A DNA stretch of 64,000 nucleotides, from positions 124,001 to 188,000 of the forward strand of contig JACMLU010000018.1 in NCBI GenBank assembly GCA_014379405.1, given 5' to 3'. The stretch's first letter is position 1. Each line of letters starts with the position of its first letter. A program made the translations under genes and the position numbers. The stretch comes from Flavobacterium sp. Its GTDB lineage: Bacteria > Bacteroidota > Bacteroidia > Flavobacteriales > Flavobacteriaceae. The notes below the pieces were generated by a model that did not search any database, was not told the origin of the DNA, and was given only the letters and a program-made list of their open reading frames with translations. Positions 44,430 through 56,472 of the stretch are shown piece by piece.

Positions 44430-46889
44430 ATGAAAAAAACATCCATAATAATCTTGCTTTTAGGTTTTTCAATCGGATACTCACAAGAAATTCAAAACCT
44501 GAAACTATTGTATAACCAGCCCTCCGGCGATATCTGGGAAAATGCCCTGCCAATAGGCAATGGTCGTTTAGGAGCTATGATTTATGGTAATGTAGAAACG
44601 GAAACAATTCAGCTCAATGAGCATACTGTATGGAGTGGTAGCCCAAATAACAATGATAATCCTCTAGCTTTGGAAGCGCTTCCAGAAATCAGAAAACTCA
44701 TATTTGAAGGAAAACACAAGGAAGCAGAGAAACTTGCCAATCAAGCTATAATAACCAAGAAATCACATGGACAGATTTTTCAGCCTGTGGGAAATCTAAA
44801 TCTGGTTTTTGATGGCCAAGAAAATTACACCAATTATCATCGAGAACTTGATATTGAAAAAGCCGTTGCCAAAACTACTTACAATGTGGGCAATATTACC
44901 TACACTCGCGAAACATTTGCGTCTTTATCCGACAGAGTTATTGTAATGCGGATATCTGCAAGCAAGCCTAATAACCTTTCTTTTACAGCTAAATATACTT
45001 CACCTTATGAGAAAAAAAACTTTAGCACTACTCCAAACAAAGACTTGAATATTAGCGGTACTACCAGCAATCACGAGACCGTAAAAGGAATGGTCAGATA
45101 TAAAGGGATTACACGTATCAAACTTAATGGAGGTTCACTTTCTTCTACCGATACCGAACTTAGTGTGAAAAATGCGACTACGGCTACCATCTATATTTCG
45201 TTAGCCACTAATTTTAACAACTATAAAGATATAAGTGGTGATGAAAATAAAAGAGCTTTAGATTATATGAATAAGGCTTTTTCAAAATCATATTCCAATA
45301 TGTTGAAAAACCACATAACTGCATACCAAAAGTATTTTAATCGAGTGAAATTAGATTTAGGTACTACTCCAGCGGCTAACTTACCAACGGATGAACGTCT
45401 GAAAAATTTTAGAAATACTAACGACCCGCAATTTGTATCTCTTTATTATCAGTATGGTCGATATTTACTTATCTCGTCTTCACAACCTGGCGGACAACCA
45501 GCTAATCTTCAAGGCATTTGGAATAAAAATATAAATCCAGCTTGGGATAGTAAATACACTATCAATATAAATGCAGAAATGAATTACTGGCCTGCTGAAA
45601 AGACCAATCTTTCAGAATTACATCAACCTTTCTTGCAAATGGTAGAAGATTTATCCACAACTGGACAAGAAACAGCTAAAACTATGTATGGTGCCAGAGG
45701 CTGGATGGCACATCACAACACAGATATTTGGCGAGCTACTGGTGCTGTAGATGGTGCTTTTTGGGGTTTATGGACTGCTGGAGGCGGATGGGCCAGTCAA
45801 CATTTGTGGGATCATTATCTTTACACTGGTGACAAAGCATTTTTAGCATCAGTTTACCCTGCAATAAAAGGTGCAGCTTTATTTTATGTTGATTTTCTAG
45901 TAGAACATCCCACACTTAAATGGCTTGTAATAAATCCGGGGAATTCTCCTGAAAATGCGCCTCAAGCCCACAATGGATCCTCATTGGATGCTGGAACAAC
46001 TATGGATACTCAAATTGTTTTTGATGTATTTAGCACAACCATTCGTGCGGCTCAAATTCTAAAAGAAGATGCAACTTTAATTGACTCTTTAAAACAAATG
46101 CGTAGTCGATTGGCACCGATGCATATTGGTAAAAATAACCAACTTCAAGAATGGCTCGACGATATTGATAACCCTAACGATAATCACCGTCATGTATCGC
46201 ATTTATACGGATTATTTCCATCTAATCAAATATCAGCCTACAAAACTCCTGAATTATTTGCGGCTTCAAAAAACACCTTACTGCAACGTGGAGATGTATC
46301 TACTGGTTGGAGTATGGGTTGGAAAATTAATTGGTGGGCAAAATTGCATGATGGCAATCACGCCTACTCTCTTATTAAAAACCAACTAACTCCTTTAGGG
46401 ATAAATAAAGGAGGTGGAGGTACTTATAACAACCTTTTTGATGCACATCCGCCATTTCAAATTGACGGAAACTTCGGTTGTACATCTGGAATCACGGAAA
46501 TGCTTGTACAAAGTTCGGATGGAGCAATTCATTTGCTTCCTGCCCTACCCGATGTTTGGAAAGATGGCACTATTAAAGGAATACGTGCTAGAGGTGGCTT
46601 CGAAGTAGTCGAAATGCAATGGAAGGATGCCAAACTAACAAAACTAGTTGTGAAATCAACATTTGGAGGTAATTTAAGATTGCGATTACCTAATGCCATG
46701 AAGCAAATATCTGGTACGGATTTAATGGATGCAAAAGGAGAAAATCCTAACCCATTCTATTTTGTCAATGAAACACCTCAGGCTATTATATCTGAAAAAT
46801 CCACTATTAAGCCACTTGAACTTAAACCAACTATTCTTGTTGACATACCAACTAAAAAAGGAAACACTATCACAATGGTAAGCAAATAA
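44430..46889 (+). CDS. GH95 alpha-L-fucosidase / alpha-L-galactosidase
   Basis: 819 residues when started at ATG 44430, which gives a clean signal peptide ([19 protein letters not shown]). The frame is open upstream to 44304, but that extension reads like AT-rich leader. Family blocks: [34 protein letters not shown], the catalytic Asn pair in [14 protein letters not shown] (Asn379, Asn381), [12 protein letters not shown], and Asp679 in [18 protein letters not shown]95 inverting enzymes release terminal alpha-L-fucose or alpha-L-galactose. In xylan loci of gut Bacteroides the galactosidase activity trims complex corn glucuronoarabinoxylan, the more likely role here. It is first in the right-hand operon, presumably driven by the promoter at 43491. 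Confidence 0.92.
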   Translation: MKKTSIIILLLGFSIGYSQEIQNLKLLYNQPSGDIWENALPIGNGRLGAMIYGNVETETIQLNEHTVWSGSPNNNDNPLALEALPEIRKLIFEGKHKEAEKLANQAIITKKSHGQIFQPVGNLNLVFDGQENYTNYHRELDIEKAVAKTTYNVGNITYTRETFASLSDRVIVMRISASKPNNLSFTAKYTSPYEKKNFSTTPNKDLNISGTTSNHETVKGMVRYKGITRIKLNGGSLSSTDTELSVKNATTATIYISLATNFNNYKDISGDENKRALDYMNKAFSKSYSNMLKNHITAYQKYFNRVKLDLGTTPAANLPTDERLKNFRNTNDPQFVSLYYQYGRYLLISSSQPGGQPANLQGIWNKNINPAWDSKYTININAEMNYWPAEKTNLSELHQPFLQMVEDLSTTGQETAKTMYGARGWMAHHNTDIWRATGAVDGAFWGLWTAGGGWASQHLWDHYLYTGDKAFLASVYPAIKGAALFYVDFLVEHPTLKWLVINPGNSPENAPQAHNGSSLDAGTTMDTQIVFDVFSTTIRAAQILKEDATLIDSLKQMRSRLAPMHIGKNNQLQEWLDDIDNPNDNHRHVSHLYGLFPSNQISAYKTPELFAASKNTLLQRGDVSTGWSMGWKINWWAKLHDGNHAYSLIKNQLTPLGINKGGGGTYNNLFDAHPPFQIDGNFGCTSGITEMLVQSSDGAIHLLPALPDVWKDGTIKGIRARGGFEVVEMQWKDAKLTKLVVKSTFGGNLRLRLPNAMKQISGTDLMDAKGENPNPFYFVNETPQAIISEKSTIKPLELKPTILVDIPTKKGNTITMVSK

Positions 46890-46903
46890 GAATGATTTTA
46901 TAA

Positions 46904-47776
<873 letters not shown>

Positions 47777-47928
47777 ATGTAGTTATTTTTTGTTTTTAAT
47801 ACAGGACTTAGAAAAGGGATATCTTTCCATTAACTGTCCTTGGAAAATGCCGTTCAATACAGCATTATTTTTGAGATTGAATAAAAAAATTGTGAGTGAA
47901 TTATAAAAATGAATTCGAGAAAAATATT

Positions 47929-49866
47929 ATGAAATCAAAGATTATTTTAGTTCTTATTGGTCTCTTTTGTACCTGTTTTAGTTGGTCACAAAAAGTAGTA
48001 CTACAATCTCCGAATCAAAAAATTGAGGCGGCTTTGTATGCTATGGATGCAAGCAATAAAGGCGAATGGTATTTGAAAGTTTCATATAGTGCAAATAAAA
48101 ACACCTCAGAAATTCTTCCAAAAGTAAGTCTTGGTCTGTCTCGAAGTGATCAAGATTTTTCTAAAGAGCTCATTTTTTTAAAAGCAAGTAAACCAAAAAT
48201 AGTAAAGGAACAATATTCACTACCTTTTGGTAAAAAATCTTTGAGGAATAATACAGCAAATGAGATAACGATTTCATTCGAAAATCCAAATAAAGCAAAA
48301 TTGAACCTTATTGTAAGAGCTTATAATGACGGACTTACTTTTCGATATGAATTTCCTGAAAAAAAGGGATCATATAGTATAAAAGAGGAATACACGGCAT
48401 ATCAAATACCAAACAAAAGTACGCGTTGGTTGGAAAAATGGAATGCTGCCAATGAAGGGCTATATGCTAATTCAAGTGAAGATAAAATAGTACAACAAGA
48501 GTGGTGTTATCCTGCATTATTCAATTCTGCCGACAAATCGACTTGGTTTTTACTTCACGAAGCTGATCTAGACCGAAATTACTGTGGGACAAAATTAAGT
48601 AACACCCAAGATATAAACACTTACAAACTTACTTTTCCAGACCCAAAAGATGGAAGAGGAACTGGAGAATCAAATCCAAGTATTTCGCTTCCTTGGAAAT
48701 CCCCTTGGAGAGTAATAAGCATCGGTAGTTTAGCTGATATTGTCGAAAGTACTTTAGTTGAAGATGTATCCACTCCTACTCGTTTTAAAAACACTGATTG
48801 GATAAAACCGGGTAAAGTATCTTGGAATTACTGGTCGAGCAATCATGGTACCAAAGATTATAAAATAATATGTGACTTTACCGATTTGGCAGTAAAAATG
48901 AATTGGCCTTATACTCTTTTAGATTGGGAATGGGATGGCATGACGAATGGCGGAAATCTTGAAGACGCTTTGAAATACATACATTCCAAAGGTATAAAAC
49001 CTTTGATGTGGTACAACTCTGGAGGTAATCACACTTGGGTTTCATCTACTCCAAAAGACCGTATGCTCACCCATGAAAACAGGATTGAAGAATTTACCAA
49101 ACTCAAAAAATTAGGAGTAGTTGGTGTTAAAATTGATTTTTTTGAAAGCGAAAAACAAAATATGATAAAATATTATATTGATATTTTGGAAGATGCTGCT
49201 CAGTTTGAAATGATGGTCTATTTTCACGGATGTATTGTGCCTCGAGGTTGGTCAAGAACCTATCCTAATTTGATGACTTACGAAGGGGTTCGTGGTGCCG
49301 AATGGTATAATAATGGTCCCGAATTTACGGTTACCGCAGCAGAACATAACACTGTTTTGCCTTTTACAAGAAACGTAGTGGGAGCTATGGATTATACTCC
49401 GGTTACTTTTACCAATTCCCAATTCCCACATCTTACCTCTTTTGGACATGAGTTGGCTCTTTCTGTAATTTTTGAATCTCCATTGCAACATTTGGCTGAT
49501 AGGCCTGAAGGATATTATGAACTTCCAGAAGAAGCCAAAACTTTTTTGAAAGAAGTTCCCACAGCTTGGGACAATTCAAAGTTTATAGAAGGTTATCCTG
49601 GACAAGAAGTAACTATGGCTCGTCAAAAAGGGGAATCATGGTATATCGGAAGTATTAATGCTTCTGAACGTCAAGAAAAAACAAAAAAAGTCAAATTAAA
49701 TTTTTTGAAGGAAGGAGTTAATTATCGTGCAGTTATCATTGCTGACGGCAAACATGACAAGGCATTCAATTCACAAACAATAACAGTAAACAAAACTAGC
49801 ACTATTGAGGCAAAACTACTACGTAGAGGAGGTTTTGTCATTTCTTTAATTCCAATTCAAGAATAA
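47929..49866 (+). CDS. GH97 retaining alpha-galactosidase-type enzyme (first copy)
   Basis: 645 residues from ATG 47929; an in-frame GTG at 47896 is rejected because the signal peptide MKSKIILVLIGLFCTCFSWSQ begins at the ATG. Domains: N-terminal beta-supersandwich (about 22-280), catalytic barrel (about 290-560, WIKPGKVSWNYWSSNHG, LLDWEWDGM), C-terminal beta domain. VVGVKIDFFESEKQ carries Asp403 at the nucleophile position. Having Asp here, instead of the Glu arrangement of the inverting SusB alpha-glucosidase, places it in the retaining branch, whose characterised members are alpha-galactosidases. Periplasmic. A paralogue lies at 59978-61915. Confidence 0.9.
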   Translation: MKSKIILVLIGLFCTCFSWSQKVVLQSPNQKIEAALYAMDASNKGEWYLKVSYSANKNTSEILPKVSLGLSRSDQDFSKELIFLKASKPKIVKEQYSLPFGKKSLRNNTANEITISFENPNKAKLNLIVRAYNDGLTFRYEFPEKKGSYSIKEEYTAYQIPNKSTRWLEKWNAANEGLYANSSEDKIVQQEWCYPALFNSADKSTWFLLHEADLDRNYCGTKLSNTQDINTYKLTFPDPKDGRGTGESNPSISLPWKSPWRVISIGSLADIVESTLVEDVSTPTRFKNTDWIKPGKVSWNYWSSNHGTKDYKIICDFTDLAVKMNWPYTLLDWEWDGMTNGGNLEDALKYIHSKGIKPLMWYNSGGNHTWVSSTPKDRMLTHENRIEEFTKLKKLGVVGVKIDFFESEKQNMIKYYIDILEDAAQFEMMVYFHGCIVPRGWSRTYPNLMTYEGVRGAEWYNNGPEFTVTAAEHNTVLPFTRNVVGAMDYTPVTFTNSQFPHLTSFGHELALSVIFESPLQHLADRPEGYYELPEEAKTFLKEVPTAWDNSKFIEGYPGQEVTMARQKGESWYIGSINASERQEKTKKVKLNFLKEGVNYRAVIIADGKHDKAFNSQTITVNKTSTIEAKLLRRGGFVISLIPIQE

Positions 49867-49889
49867 TTTTAAGCTTTAAAAACATTAAT

Positions 49890-52484
49890 ATGAAAAAAGT
49901 CATACACATTTTATTTCTAGGATTGCTGTCCGTCTCAATAAATGCACAGCAATACAAAAAACACACTTTGACTAAAGACAAGTTGGCGATAGATCTTTCC
50001 GAAGGCACGCTTAACATAATTCCTCTGACAGACAAATCGGTAAGAATAAAATATGAAATTGGAAATTTATCAGAAGCGCAAGAGTTTGTATTCATCAACA
50101 AACCCAAAGTGCCAAGTTTTACCTTGAAAGAAAGCGCAACCAGTTTAAAACTTAGCACAAAAGCGGTAACAGTTGCATTTGATAAAAAAACAGGAGTCAT
50201 TCAGTATAGCGATAAATCTGGAAAAGTTTTCCTTAGTGAAAAGGCAAATTCAAGGTTAATGAAACCTAATACAGTTATGGGAGAACCTTGTTTTGTGGCC
50301 GAACAAGCTTTTGAATCTCCTCAAGATGAATATTTGTTTGGATTAGGACAATTTCAAGATGGATTTTATAATTTGAAAAATACCACTCGAAAGCTAATTC
50401 AAGTAAACACCCAAATTGCAATCCCCTTTTTGGTATCCAATAAAGGCTATGGCTTGTTGTGGCACCAATACGGTTTGACTTATTTTAACCCTAGTAATCA
50501 AAATATTTCACTATCTAAAAGTGATATAAAAGAAGGCGAAAAGCGCGAAGCCGAAGTTACAACTACTTCGGGTACACAACGCGTTTCACAACAACAATCT
50601 ATTTATTCGGGTATTTTTTCTGTTGCTAAAGATGGCGAATATTCTGTAATGCTCGATCTTGGAGATATGGACAGTCGACATTTGGTCTTAATAGATGGAG
50701 TAGATGTAATCAATCAATCCAATTTATGGCTGCCACCTGCGGTTAGTAAATTAGTAAACTTAAAAGCAGGAGAACATACTGTAAAAGTGGTTTGCAAATC
50801 GAGCAATACACCATCTCTTAGTTTAAAACTTTCTAATGATGAAACTGTTTTCAACTCACCTAATGCAAAATCGCTTGATTACGTAGTTTTTGCAGGCAAA
50901 GACACAGACGAAATTATAGCCAATTACCGGAACTTGACCGGTAATGTACCTATGTTGCCCAAATGGGCTTTCGGATTTTGGCAATGTCGTGAAAGATATA
51001 CTTCTGGAGAACATTTGGTTTCAACCCTTAAAGAATTTAGAAAGCGTAATTTGCCTGTGGACGTAATAGTTCAAGATTGGCAATATTGGGGTAAATACGG
51101 ATGGGGAGTGCCTAAATTTGACGAAACACATTATCCTGAACCAGAAAAATTTATAAAAGAAATTCATGATTTGAATGCTCATTTTTCGGTTTCTGTTTGG
51201 GAAAACTTGAATAAAGATTCTGAAATCGCCAAGGATTATTTATCCAAAAATTTATTTATAAAGAACAGCCCATGGATCGATATTTTTAATCCAGAAGCTC
51301 AAAAGACACATTGGAATGCACTCGATAAAAATCTATTTGCCTTAGGTGTAGATTCTTGGTGGATGGATGCAACTGAACCTGAAAATGATGCGCTAAGAGG
51401 CAAGCAAACCTATTTTGGATTGGGTGATTTTTATCGATTAACCTATCCATTATTTGTTAGCAAAGCGGTTTATGAAGGGCAAAGAAATACCAATCCTGAA
51501 AAAAGAGTTACCATACTTACCCGTTCTGCATTTTTAGGTCAGCAACGTTATGGCACAATCAATTGGTCGGGTGATATAGGCTGGAATTGGGACACTTACA
51601 AGGGTCAAATAGTAGCGGGTTTGAATTATAACCTTACTGGAATGCCTTATTGGACTACCGACATTGGCGGCTTTTTTCGTCCTGGTCAAGGACAATATAC
51701 TGATGAAAAATATCACGAAATACTTACTCGTTGGTTTCAATGGGGAGCCTTCAACCCAATATTTCGTATACATGGTTACCAAACCGAAACTGAGCCATGG
51801 AAATATGGCGAAAAAGTGGAAAATAATATGCGTTCAATGATGAATCTTAGGTATCGCTTGTTGCCATATATTTATTCTGAAGCTTGGCAAATATCCAGCA
51901 ACAATTCTACCTTGATGAGACCATTAATAATGGATTTTAATGATGACTCAACTGCTTTAAGTCAAGCCTATGAATACATGTTTGGAAAAGCATTTTTGAT
52001 AGCACCAGTTACAGCACCCAATGTTACCAATTGGAATGTTTATTTACCAAAAAACAATTCTTGGTATGATTTCTGGACTGGCAAACGATTTGAAGGAGGG
52101 CAAACAATTTTAACTCCAGCACCTTTGGATAAAATTCCTGTGTTTGTAAAAGGGGGCTCAATTGTGCCCATGGGAAGTGTTGTCCAAAATACTCAAACCA
52201 AACAAGAAGTACTTGAAATTCGGGTATATACGGGTAAAGACGCAACTTTTACACTTTATGATGATGAAGGAGATAATTACAACTATGAAAAAGGAAAACA
52301 CATTGAGATTCCCATAATTTGGAACGAAAAGAATCAAACAATTACCATAGGAAATCAAGTTGGCAACTATAAGGATAAAATAAATTCTTATACGATGAAT
52401 ATTGTTTGGGTAACAGGAAATCAAAATGACACAATTGCCAAAACTATAAAATATACCGGTCAAAAAATAGTCGTGAAAAAGTAA
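49890..52484 (+). CDS. GH31 alpha-xylosidase-type glycosidase with PA14 insertion
   Basis: 864 residues. Signal peptide MKKVIHILFLGLLSVSINAQ. N-terminal beta-sandwich, then a PA14-like insertion at about 230-325 (SIYSGIFSVAKDGEYSVMLD), then the GH31 barrel from about 350. Nucleophile Asp493 is in SWWMDATEPEND and acid/base Asp562 in WSGDIGWNWDTY. YPEPEKFIKEIHDLN and RIHGYQTETEPW are further GH31 blocks. PA14 inserted at this point is typical of alpha-xylosidases acting on xyloglucan oligosaccharides and of Bacteroides xylan-locus GH31 enzymes. The alternative is alpha-glucosidase. Periplasmic. It follows the first GH97 by 23 bases. Confidence 0.92.
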   Translation: MKKVIHILFLGLLSVSINAQQYKKHTLTKDKLAIDLSEGTLNIIPLTDKSVRIKYEIGNLSEAQEFVFINKPKVPSFTLKESATSLKLSTKAVTVAFDKKTGVIQYSDKSGKVFLSEKANSRLMKPNTVMGEPCFVAEQAFESPQDEYLFGLGQFQDGFYNLKNTTRKLIQVNTQIAIPFLVSNKGYGLLWHQYGLTYFNPSNQNISLSKSDIKEGEKREAEVTTTSGTQRVSQQQSIYSGIFSVAKDGEYSVMLDLGDMDSRHLVLIDGVDVINQSNLWLPPAVSKLVNLKAGEHTVKVVCKSSNTPSLSLKLSNDETVFNSPNAKSLDYVVFAGKDTDEIIANYRNLTGNVPMLPKWAFGFWQCRERYTSGEHLVSTLKEFRKRNLPVDVIVQDWQYWGKYGWGVPKFDETHYPEPEKFIKEIHDLNAHFSVSVWENLNKDSEIAKDYLSKNLFIKNSPWIDIFNPEAQKTHWNALDKNLFALGVDSWWMDATEPENDALRGKQTYFGLGDFYRLTYPLFVSKAVYEGQRNTNPEKRVTILTRSAFLGQQRYGTINWSGDIGWNWDTYKGQIVAGLNYNLTGMPYWTTDIGGFFRPGQGQYTDEKYHEILTRWFQWGAFNPIFRIHGYQTETEPWKYGEKVENNMRSMMNLRYRLLPYIYSEAWQISSNNSTLMRPLIMDFNDDSTALSQAYEYMFGKAFLIAPVTAPNVTNWNVYLPKNNSWYDFWTGKRFEGGQTILTPAPLDKIPVFVKGGSIVPMGSVVQNTQTKQEVLEIRVYTGKDATFTLYDDEGDNYNYEKGKHIEIPIIWNEKNQTITIGNQVGNYKDKINSYTMNIVWVTGNQNDTIAKTIKYTGQKIVVKK

Positions 52485-52576
52485 TTTTCAAGAAAAATAA
52501 ATACCTATAAAATGGTACATCAACGGTAAAACAAGAAATAAAATACTATTAACCAAAACACTAAATAATATAAATC

Positions 52577-53539
52577 ATGAAATTTAAAACCAAGATTCTA
52601 TTGACATTAACATGTTGTTTGTCAATGATTAAAACAACAGCACAAAACCCTATTATCAAACATATTTTTACTGCCGACCCATCGCCAATTGTACATAAAG
52701 GAACTTTGTATCTATTCACTGGACACGATGTAGCCACCGAAGCAGACACCAATTATAAAATGGCCGATTGGCACGTGTTTTCCACAATCGATATGGCAAC
52801 TTGGAAAGATCACGGAGCACCGCTGTCGCCAAGTACCTTTTCTTGGGCTACCGGCGATGCTTATGCAGCTCAATGCATCGAGAGAAATGGAAAATTTTAC
52901 TGGTTTGTTTCCACTTTTCACAAAAAAGATGATGTAAGTGGTGGTGGTGCGGCAATAGGTGTCGCTGTTTCAGACAGCCCAACAGGTCCTTTCAAAGATG
53001 CCATTGGCAAAGCACTTGTAATTAATGAAATGACCACTGATATGAAATATGGGTGGGACGATATTGACCCTACCGTATTTGTTGACGATGATGGACAAGG
53101 CTATTTGTTTTGGGGTCATGGAACTTGCAAATGGGTAAAACTTAAAGAAAATATGACAGAAATGGATGGGGCTATCACAACTTTCAAACCAAAAAATTAT
53201 ATTGAAGGTCCTTGGGTTTATAAAAGAAAAAATCTTTACTATTTAGTATATCCTGGTGCTGGTACAAAACCAGAAATGATAGAATACTGTACCGCGAAAA
53301 GCATTACAGGACCATGGACGTATCAAGGAATTATTCAGGAAAATGTAACAAATAGTTTTACCACGCATCCTGGTATTATTGATTATAAAAGAAAGTCATA
53401 CTTTTTTTATCATAATGGTAGCTTGCCTACAGGCGGTAGTAACAGACGTTCTGTATGTGTAGATTATATGTACTATAATGAAGATGGTACAATTCAAAAA
53501 ATAGTGCAAACCACCAAGGGGGTGAGTAAAATTAAATAA
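52577..53539 (+). CDS. GH43 glycosidase, single domain
   Basis: 320 residues, signal peptide MKFKTKILLTLTCCLSMIKTTAQ then one five-bladed propeller. Catalytic residues: Asp in FTADPSPIVHKG, Asp in DIDPTVFVDDDGQGYLFWG, Glu in IEGPWVYKRKNLYYLVY. Closely resembles the GH43 domains of the two GH43-CBM6 proteins downstream, but ends after the propeller without a CBM. Acts on arabinofuranosyl or xylosyl linkages in the periplasm; exact specificity is not visible. It is separated from GH31 by 92 bases with no clear promoter or terminator. Confidence 0.9.
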   Translation: MKFKTKILLTLTCCLSMIKTTAQNPIIKHIFTADPSPIVHKGTLYLFTGHDVATEADTNYKMADWHVFSTIDMATWKDHGAPLSPSTFSWATGDAYAAQCIERNGKFYWFVSTFHKKDDVSGGGAAIGVAVSDSPTGPFKDAIGKALVINEMTTDMKYGWDDIDPTVFVDDDGQGYLFWGHGTCKWVKLKENMTEMDGAITTFKPKNYIEGPWVYKRKNLYYLVYPGAGTKPEMIEYCTAKSITGPWTYQGIIQENVTNSFTTHPGIIDYKRKSYFFYHNGSLPTGGSNRRSVCVDYMYYNEDGTIQKIVQTTKGVSKIK

Positions 53540-53570
53540 AAAACACATTTCAATTTTAAAATTTTGTCCT

Positions 53571-55127
53571 ATGAAAAAAAAAAATTTGTTCCTTTTAGCC
53601 TGCTTTGTTTTAATAATACAAACAGTTGTAAATTCTCAGGAAAATAAAGCTAAAAATCCATTGATTTATGCTGATGTTCCTGATTTATCAATGATTCGAG
53701 TAGGTGATACCTACTATATGAGCAGTACTACAATGCACGTTAATCCAGGGGTTCCGATTATGAAATCCACTGATTTAGTAAATTGGAAACTGGTTAATTA
53801 TGCTTACGAAACATTAGAAGATAACAATGAAAGGCTCAATTTGGATAATGGGAAAAATGATTATGGTAGAGGTTCATGGGCTAGCTGTTTGCGTTTCCAT
53901 AATGGAATATATTATGTAAGCACTTTTTCAGGTACAACAGGCAAAACATATATTTATTCGACAAAAAACATAGAAAAAGGACCTTGGAAAAAAGTGGTGT
54001 TAAATAGCTCTTACCACGATCATTCTATTCTTTTTGATGATGACGGCAAAATTTATATGGTTTGGGGAGCTGGAAAACTTCAAGTTATAGAGTTGAATAG
54101 TGATCTTTCAGGTGTAAAAGAAGAAACTAAAAAAGTTTTGATTGAAAATGCAAGTGCTCCTGCAGGCGACAAAATTATGCTAAATTCTGAAGGTTCTCAA
54201 CTATTTAAAATAAAAGGAAAATACTATTTATTTAATATTTGTTGGCCACGAGGAGGAATGCGTACTGTAATTATTCATCGTGCCGATAACATCAATGGCC
54301 CTTGGGAAGGTAAAGTTGGATTACAAGATCAAGGTGTTGCACAAGGAGGACTTATTGACACTCCAGATGGCAGATGGTTTTCTTATTTATTTAAAGATAA
54401 TGGAGGCGTTGGTCGTATTCCTTATTTAGTTCCAGTTAAATGGGAAAAGGATTGGCCAATATTAGGAGAAAATGGTAAAGTACCTGAATATTTAGATTTA
54501 CCTCCGAGCAAAGGATTAATTCCTGGAATTGTAAATTCAGATGAATTTACACGCAAAAAAAGTGATAAAGATTTGCCTTTAGTTTGGCAATGGAATCATA
54601 ATCCAGATAATTCGCTTTGGTCCGTTAGAGAAAGAAAAGGCTATTTAAGATTAAAAACAGCTAGAATAGATAGCAGTTTTGTTCAAGCTAAAAACACGTT
54701 GACACAAAGAACCTTTGGGCCGGAAAGTTCGGCAGCTACAGCTATTGAAGTATCTAAAATGAAAGAAGGAGACTTTGCAGGACTTTCTTTGTTGCAAAAG
54801 GAATATGGATTGATAGGTGTAAAAATTGAAAATGGCTCTAAAAAAATTGTAATGATCGATGCTGTAAAAGGAATTCCAAAAGAAATTGTAAGCGTAGCTT
54901 TAAATCAAGATAAAGTATATTTTAAAGCAGAATGCGATTTTAAGAACAAAGCAGATAAAGGAAAATTCTATTACAGTTTGGACGGAAACAAATGGATTAG
55001 TATTGGAAACACTATAAAATTGCCTTATACACTCCCTCATTTTATGGGATACCGATTTGGGTTGTTTAATTATGCCACAAAAAATACTGGCGGATATGCC
55101 GATTTTGATTGGTTCAGGATTAAATAA
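53571..55127 (+). CDS. GH43 (subfamily 12-like) beta-xylosidase / arabinofuranosidase with C-terminal beta-sandwich
   Basis: 518 residues, signal peptide MKKKNLFLLACFVLIIQTVVNSQ. Propeller about 28-320 with base Asp in IYADVPDLSMIRVGDTYYM, then TTMHVNPGVPIMKSTDLVNW, the Asp of HDHSILFDDDGKIYMVWG, and acid Glu in NSEGSQLFKIKGKYYLF. A C-terminal GH43 accessory beta-sandwich (about 335-518) starts near DLPLVWQWNHNPDNSLWSV. This two-domain form with the VPDLSMIRVGDTYYMSST signature is characteristic of GH43_12 enzymes in Bacteroidetes xylan loci. It is 31 bases behind the previous GH43. Confidence 0.92.
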   Translation: MKKKNLFLLACFVLIIQTVVNSQENKAKNPLIYADVPDLSMIRVGDTYYMSSTTMHVNPGVPIMKSTDLVNWKLVNYAYETLEDNNERLNLDNGKNDYGRGSWASCLRFHNGIYYVSTFSGTTGKTYIYSTKNIEKGPWKKVVLNSSYHDHSILFDDDGKIYMVWGAGKLQVIELNSDLSGVKEETKKVLIENASAPAGDKIMLNSEGSQLFKIKGKYYLFNICWPRGGMRTVIIHRADNINGPWEGKVGLQDQGVAQGGLIDTPDGRWFSYLFKDNGGVGRIPYLVPVKWEKDWPILGENGKVPEYLDLPPSKGLIPGIVNSDEFTRKKSDKDLPLVWQWNHNPDNSLWSVRERKGYLRLKTARIDSSFVQAKNTLTQRTFGPESSAATAIEVSKMKEGDFAGLSLLQKEYGLIGVKIENGSKKIVMIDAVKGIPKEIVSVALNQDKVYFKAECDFKNKADKGKFYYSLDGNKWISIGNTIKLPYTLPHFMGYRFGLFNYATKNTGGYADFDWFRIK

Positions 55128-55142
55128 ATTAAACTAAAGACT

Positions 55143-56441
55143 ATGGTTACAAATAAAATAAACAAACCAAACTGTTTTCGGATTACCCGAATTGTTGTAC
55201 TGACTTTTGCGCTTATTGTTCCCGTTTTGGCCATTAGTCAAAATAAACAGAAAACAGAAAAATCGGAATTCAAAAAGTCCCAATATCGTAATCTTTTTAA
55301 GGGAGTAGGATATAGCCAAAAAGAAATCGACAAAAAATTAGACAAAGCTTATTACGATGTTTTTGAAGGTCCAAACCGTGTTTATTTTCAAGAAGGCGAT
55401 TCGTTGGGATATGTATCCGATGTTAAAAACAAAGATGCCCGTACCGAAGGTATGTCTTATGGTATGATGGTGGCGGTACAATTAGACAAAAAAGACGTTT
55501 TTGACCGTCTATGGCGATGGTCTGTAAAATATATGCAACACCAAAACGGCCCAAGAGAAGCCTACTTTGCCTGGAGTGTAAATCCCCAGACCAAAAAACA
55601 AAACTCTCAAGGTTCAGCTTCGGACGGCGAGTTGTATTACATAACCAGTTTGCTCTTTGCCTCTATCAAATGGGGCAACGACACAGGCATAAATTACTAC
55701 AATGAAGCCCGTAGAATATTGGATGCTATGTGGAAAAAAGATGGCACAGGTAACATATACAATCTTATCAATACCGAACACAAACAAATAACCTTTGTGC
55801 CTGAAGGAGGAAGTTACAATTGGACTGACCCCTCCTATCACGTTCCTGCCTTTTACGAAATATGGGTGCTTTACGCCAAAGATGGACACGAACAATTTTA
55901 TAAAGAATGTGCAGATACCTCTCGCGAGTTTTTGCACAGAGCTTGTCATCCTGTAACAGGGCTAAATGCTGATTATACGGAGTTTAGCGGAGCACCACAT
56001 TCCACACGTTGGATGCCGGCAGCATTCCGTTATGATTCTTGGAGAGTTCCAATGAACATTGCTATGGACTATACTTGGTACGGAAAAGACAAAAAATGGC
56101 AGGAAGATTATGCCAAAAAATTTCAAAATTTTCTTAGATCCAAGGGATTAGACACATACGACGACCAGTTTAACTTGGACGGTTCTACCCCAGAGTTTAT
56201 TCTTCAGGCTGGTCCAGTAAAAAAACTTAGACATTCTATCGGATTGGTATCCACGGCAGCGACCGCTTCCCTTGTGAATAATGATAAAGCAAGTCTGGAT
56301 TTTGTTCATGCTGTTTGGAATGCCAAATTGGAACCCTATGAAGACGGCTATTTTGACCCTTATTATGATGGTCTAATGTATTTATTTAGCCTAATGCATC
56401 TTAGTGGCAAATACCAAATTATTGTTCCACAATCTAAATAA
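55143..56441 (+). CDS. GH8 reducing-end xylose-releasing exo-oligoxylanase (Rex)
   Basis: 432 residues. The N-terminus has an 18-residue hydrophilic lead before the hydrophobic core (VVLTFALIVPVLA), ending near SQ33, so exported. GH8 catalytic residues: general acid Glu102 in DARTEGMSYGMM and Asp161 in SQGSASDGELYYIT; PEGGSYNWTDPSYHVPAFYE is a further family block. The closest family role is Rex, which removes one xylose from the reducing end of xylotriose and longer chains. This complements the GH3 and GH43 enzymes that work from the non-reducing end. Only 15 bases separate it from the upstream GH43. Confidence 0.9.
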   Translation: MVTNKINKPNCFRITRIVVLTFALIVPVLAISQNKQKTEKSEFKKSQYRNLFKGVGYSQKEIDKKLDKAYYDVFEGPNRVYFQEGDSLGYVSDVKNKDARTEGMSYGMMVAVQLDKKDVFDRLWRWSVKYMQHQNGPREAYFAWSVNPQTKKQNSQGSASDGELYYITSLLFASIKWGNDTGINYYNEARRILDAMWKKDGTGNIYNLINTEHKQITFVPEGGSYNWTDPSYHVPAFYEIWVLYAKDGHEQFYKECADTSREFLHRACHPVTGLNADYTEFSGAPHSTRWMPAAFRYDSWRVPMNIAMDYTWYGKDKKWQEDYAKKFQNFLRSKGLDTYDDQFNLDGSTPEFILQAGPVKKLRHSIGLVSTAATASLVNNDKASLDFVHAVWNAKLEPYEDGYFDPYYDGLMYLFSLMHLSGKYQIIVPQSK

Positions 56442-56472
56442 TTATTTTTTTTAACTATAAAAAATCAAGAAA

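Noticed and set aside
47896..47928. GTG start 11 codons upstream in the first GH97
   Set aside because: The signal peptide starts at the ATG 47929 and the upstream residues are charged, which would spoil it.
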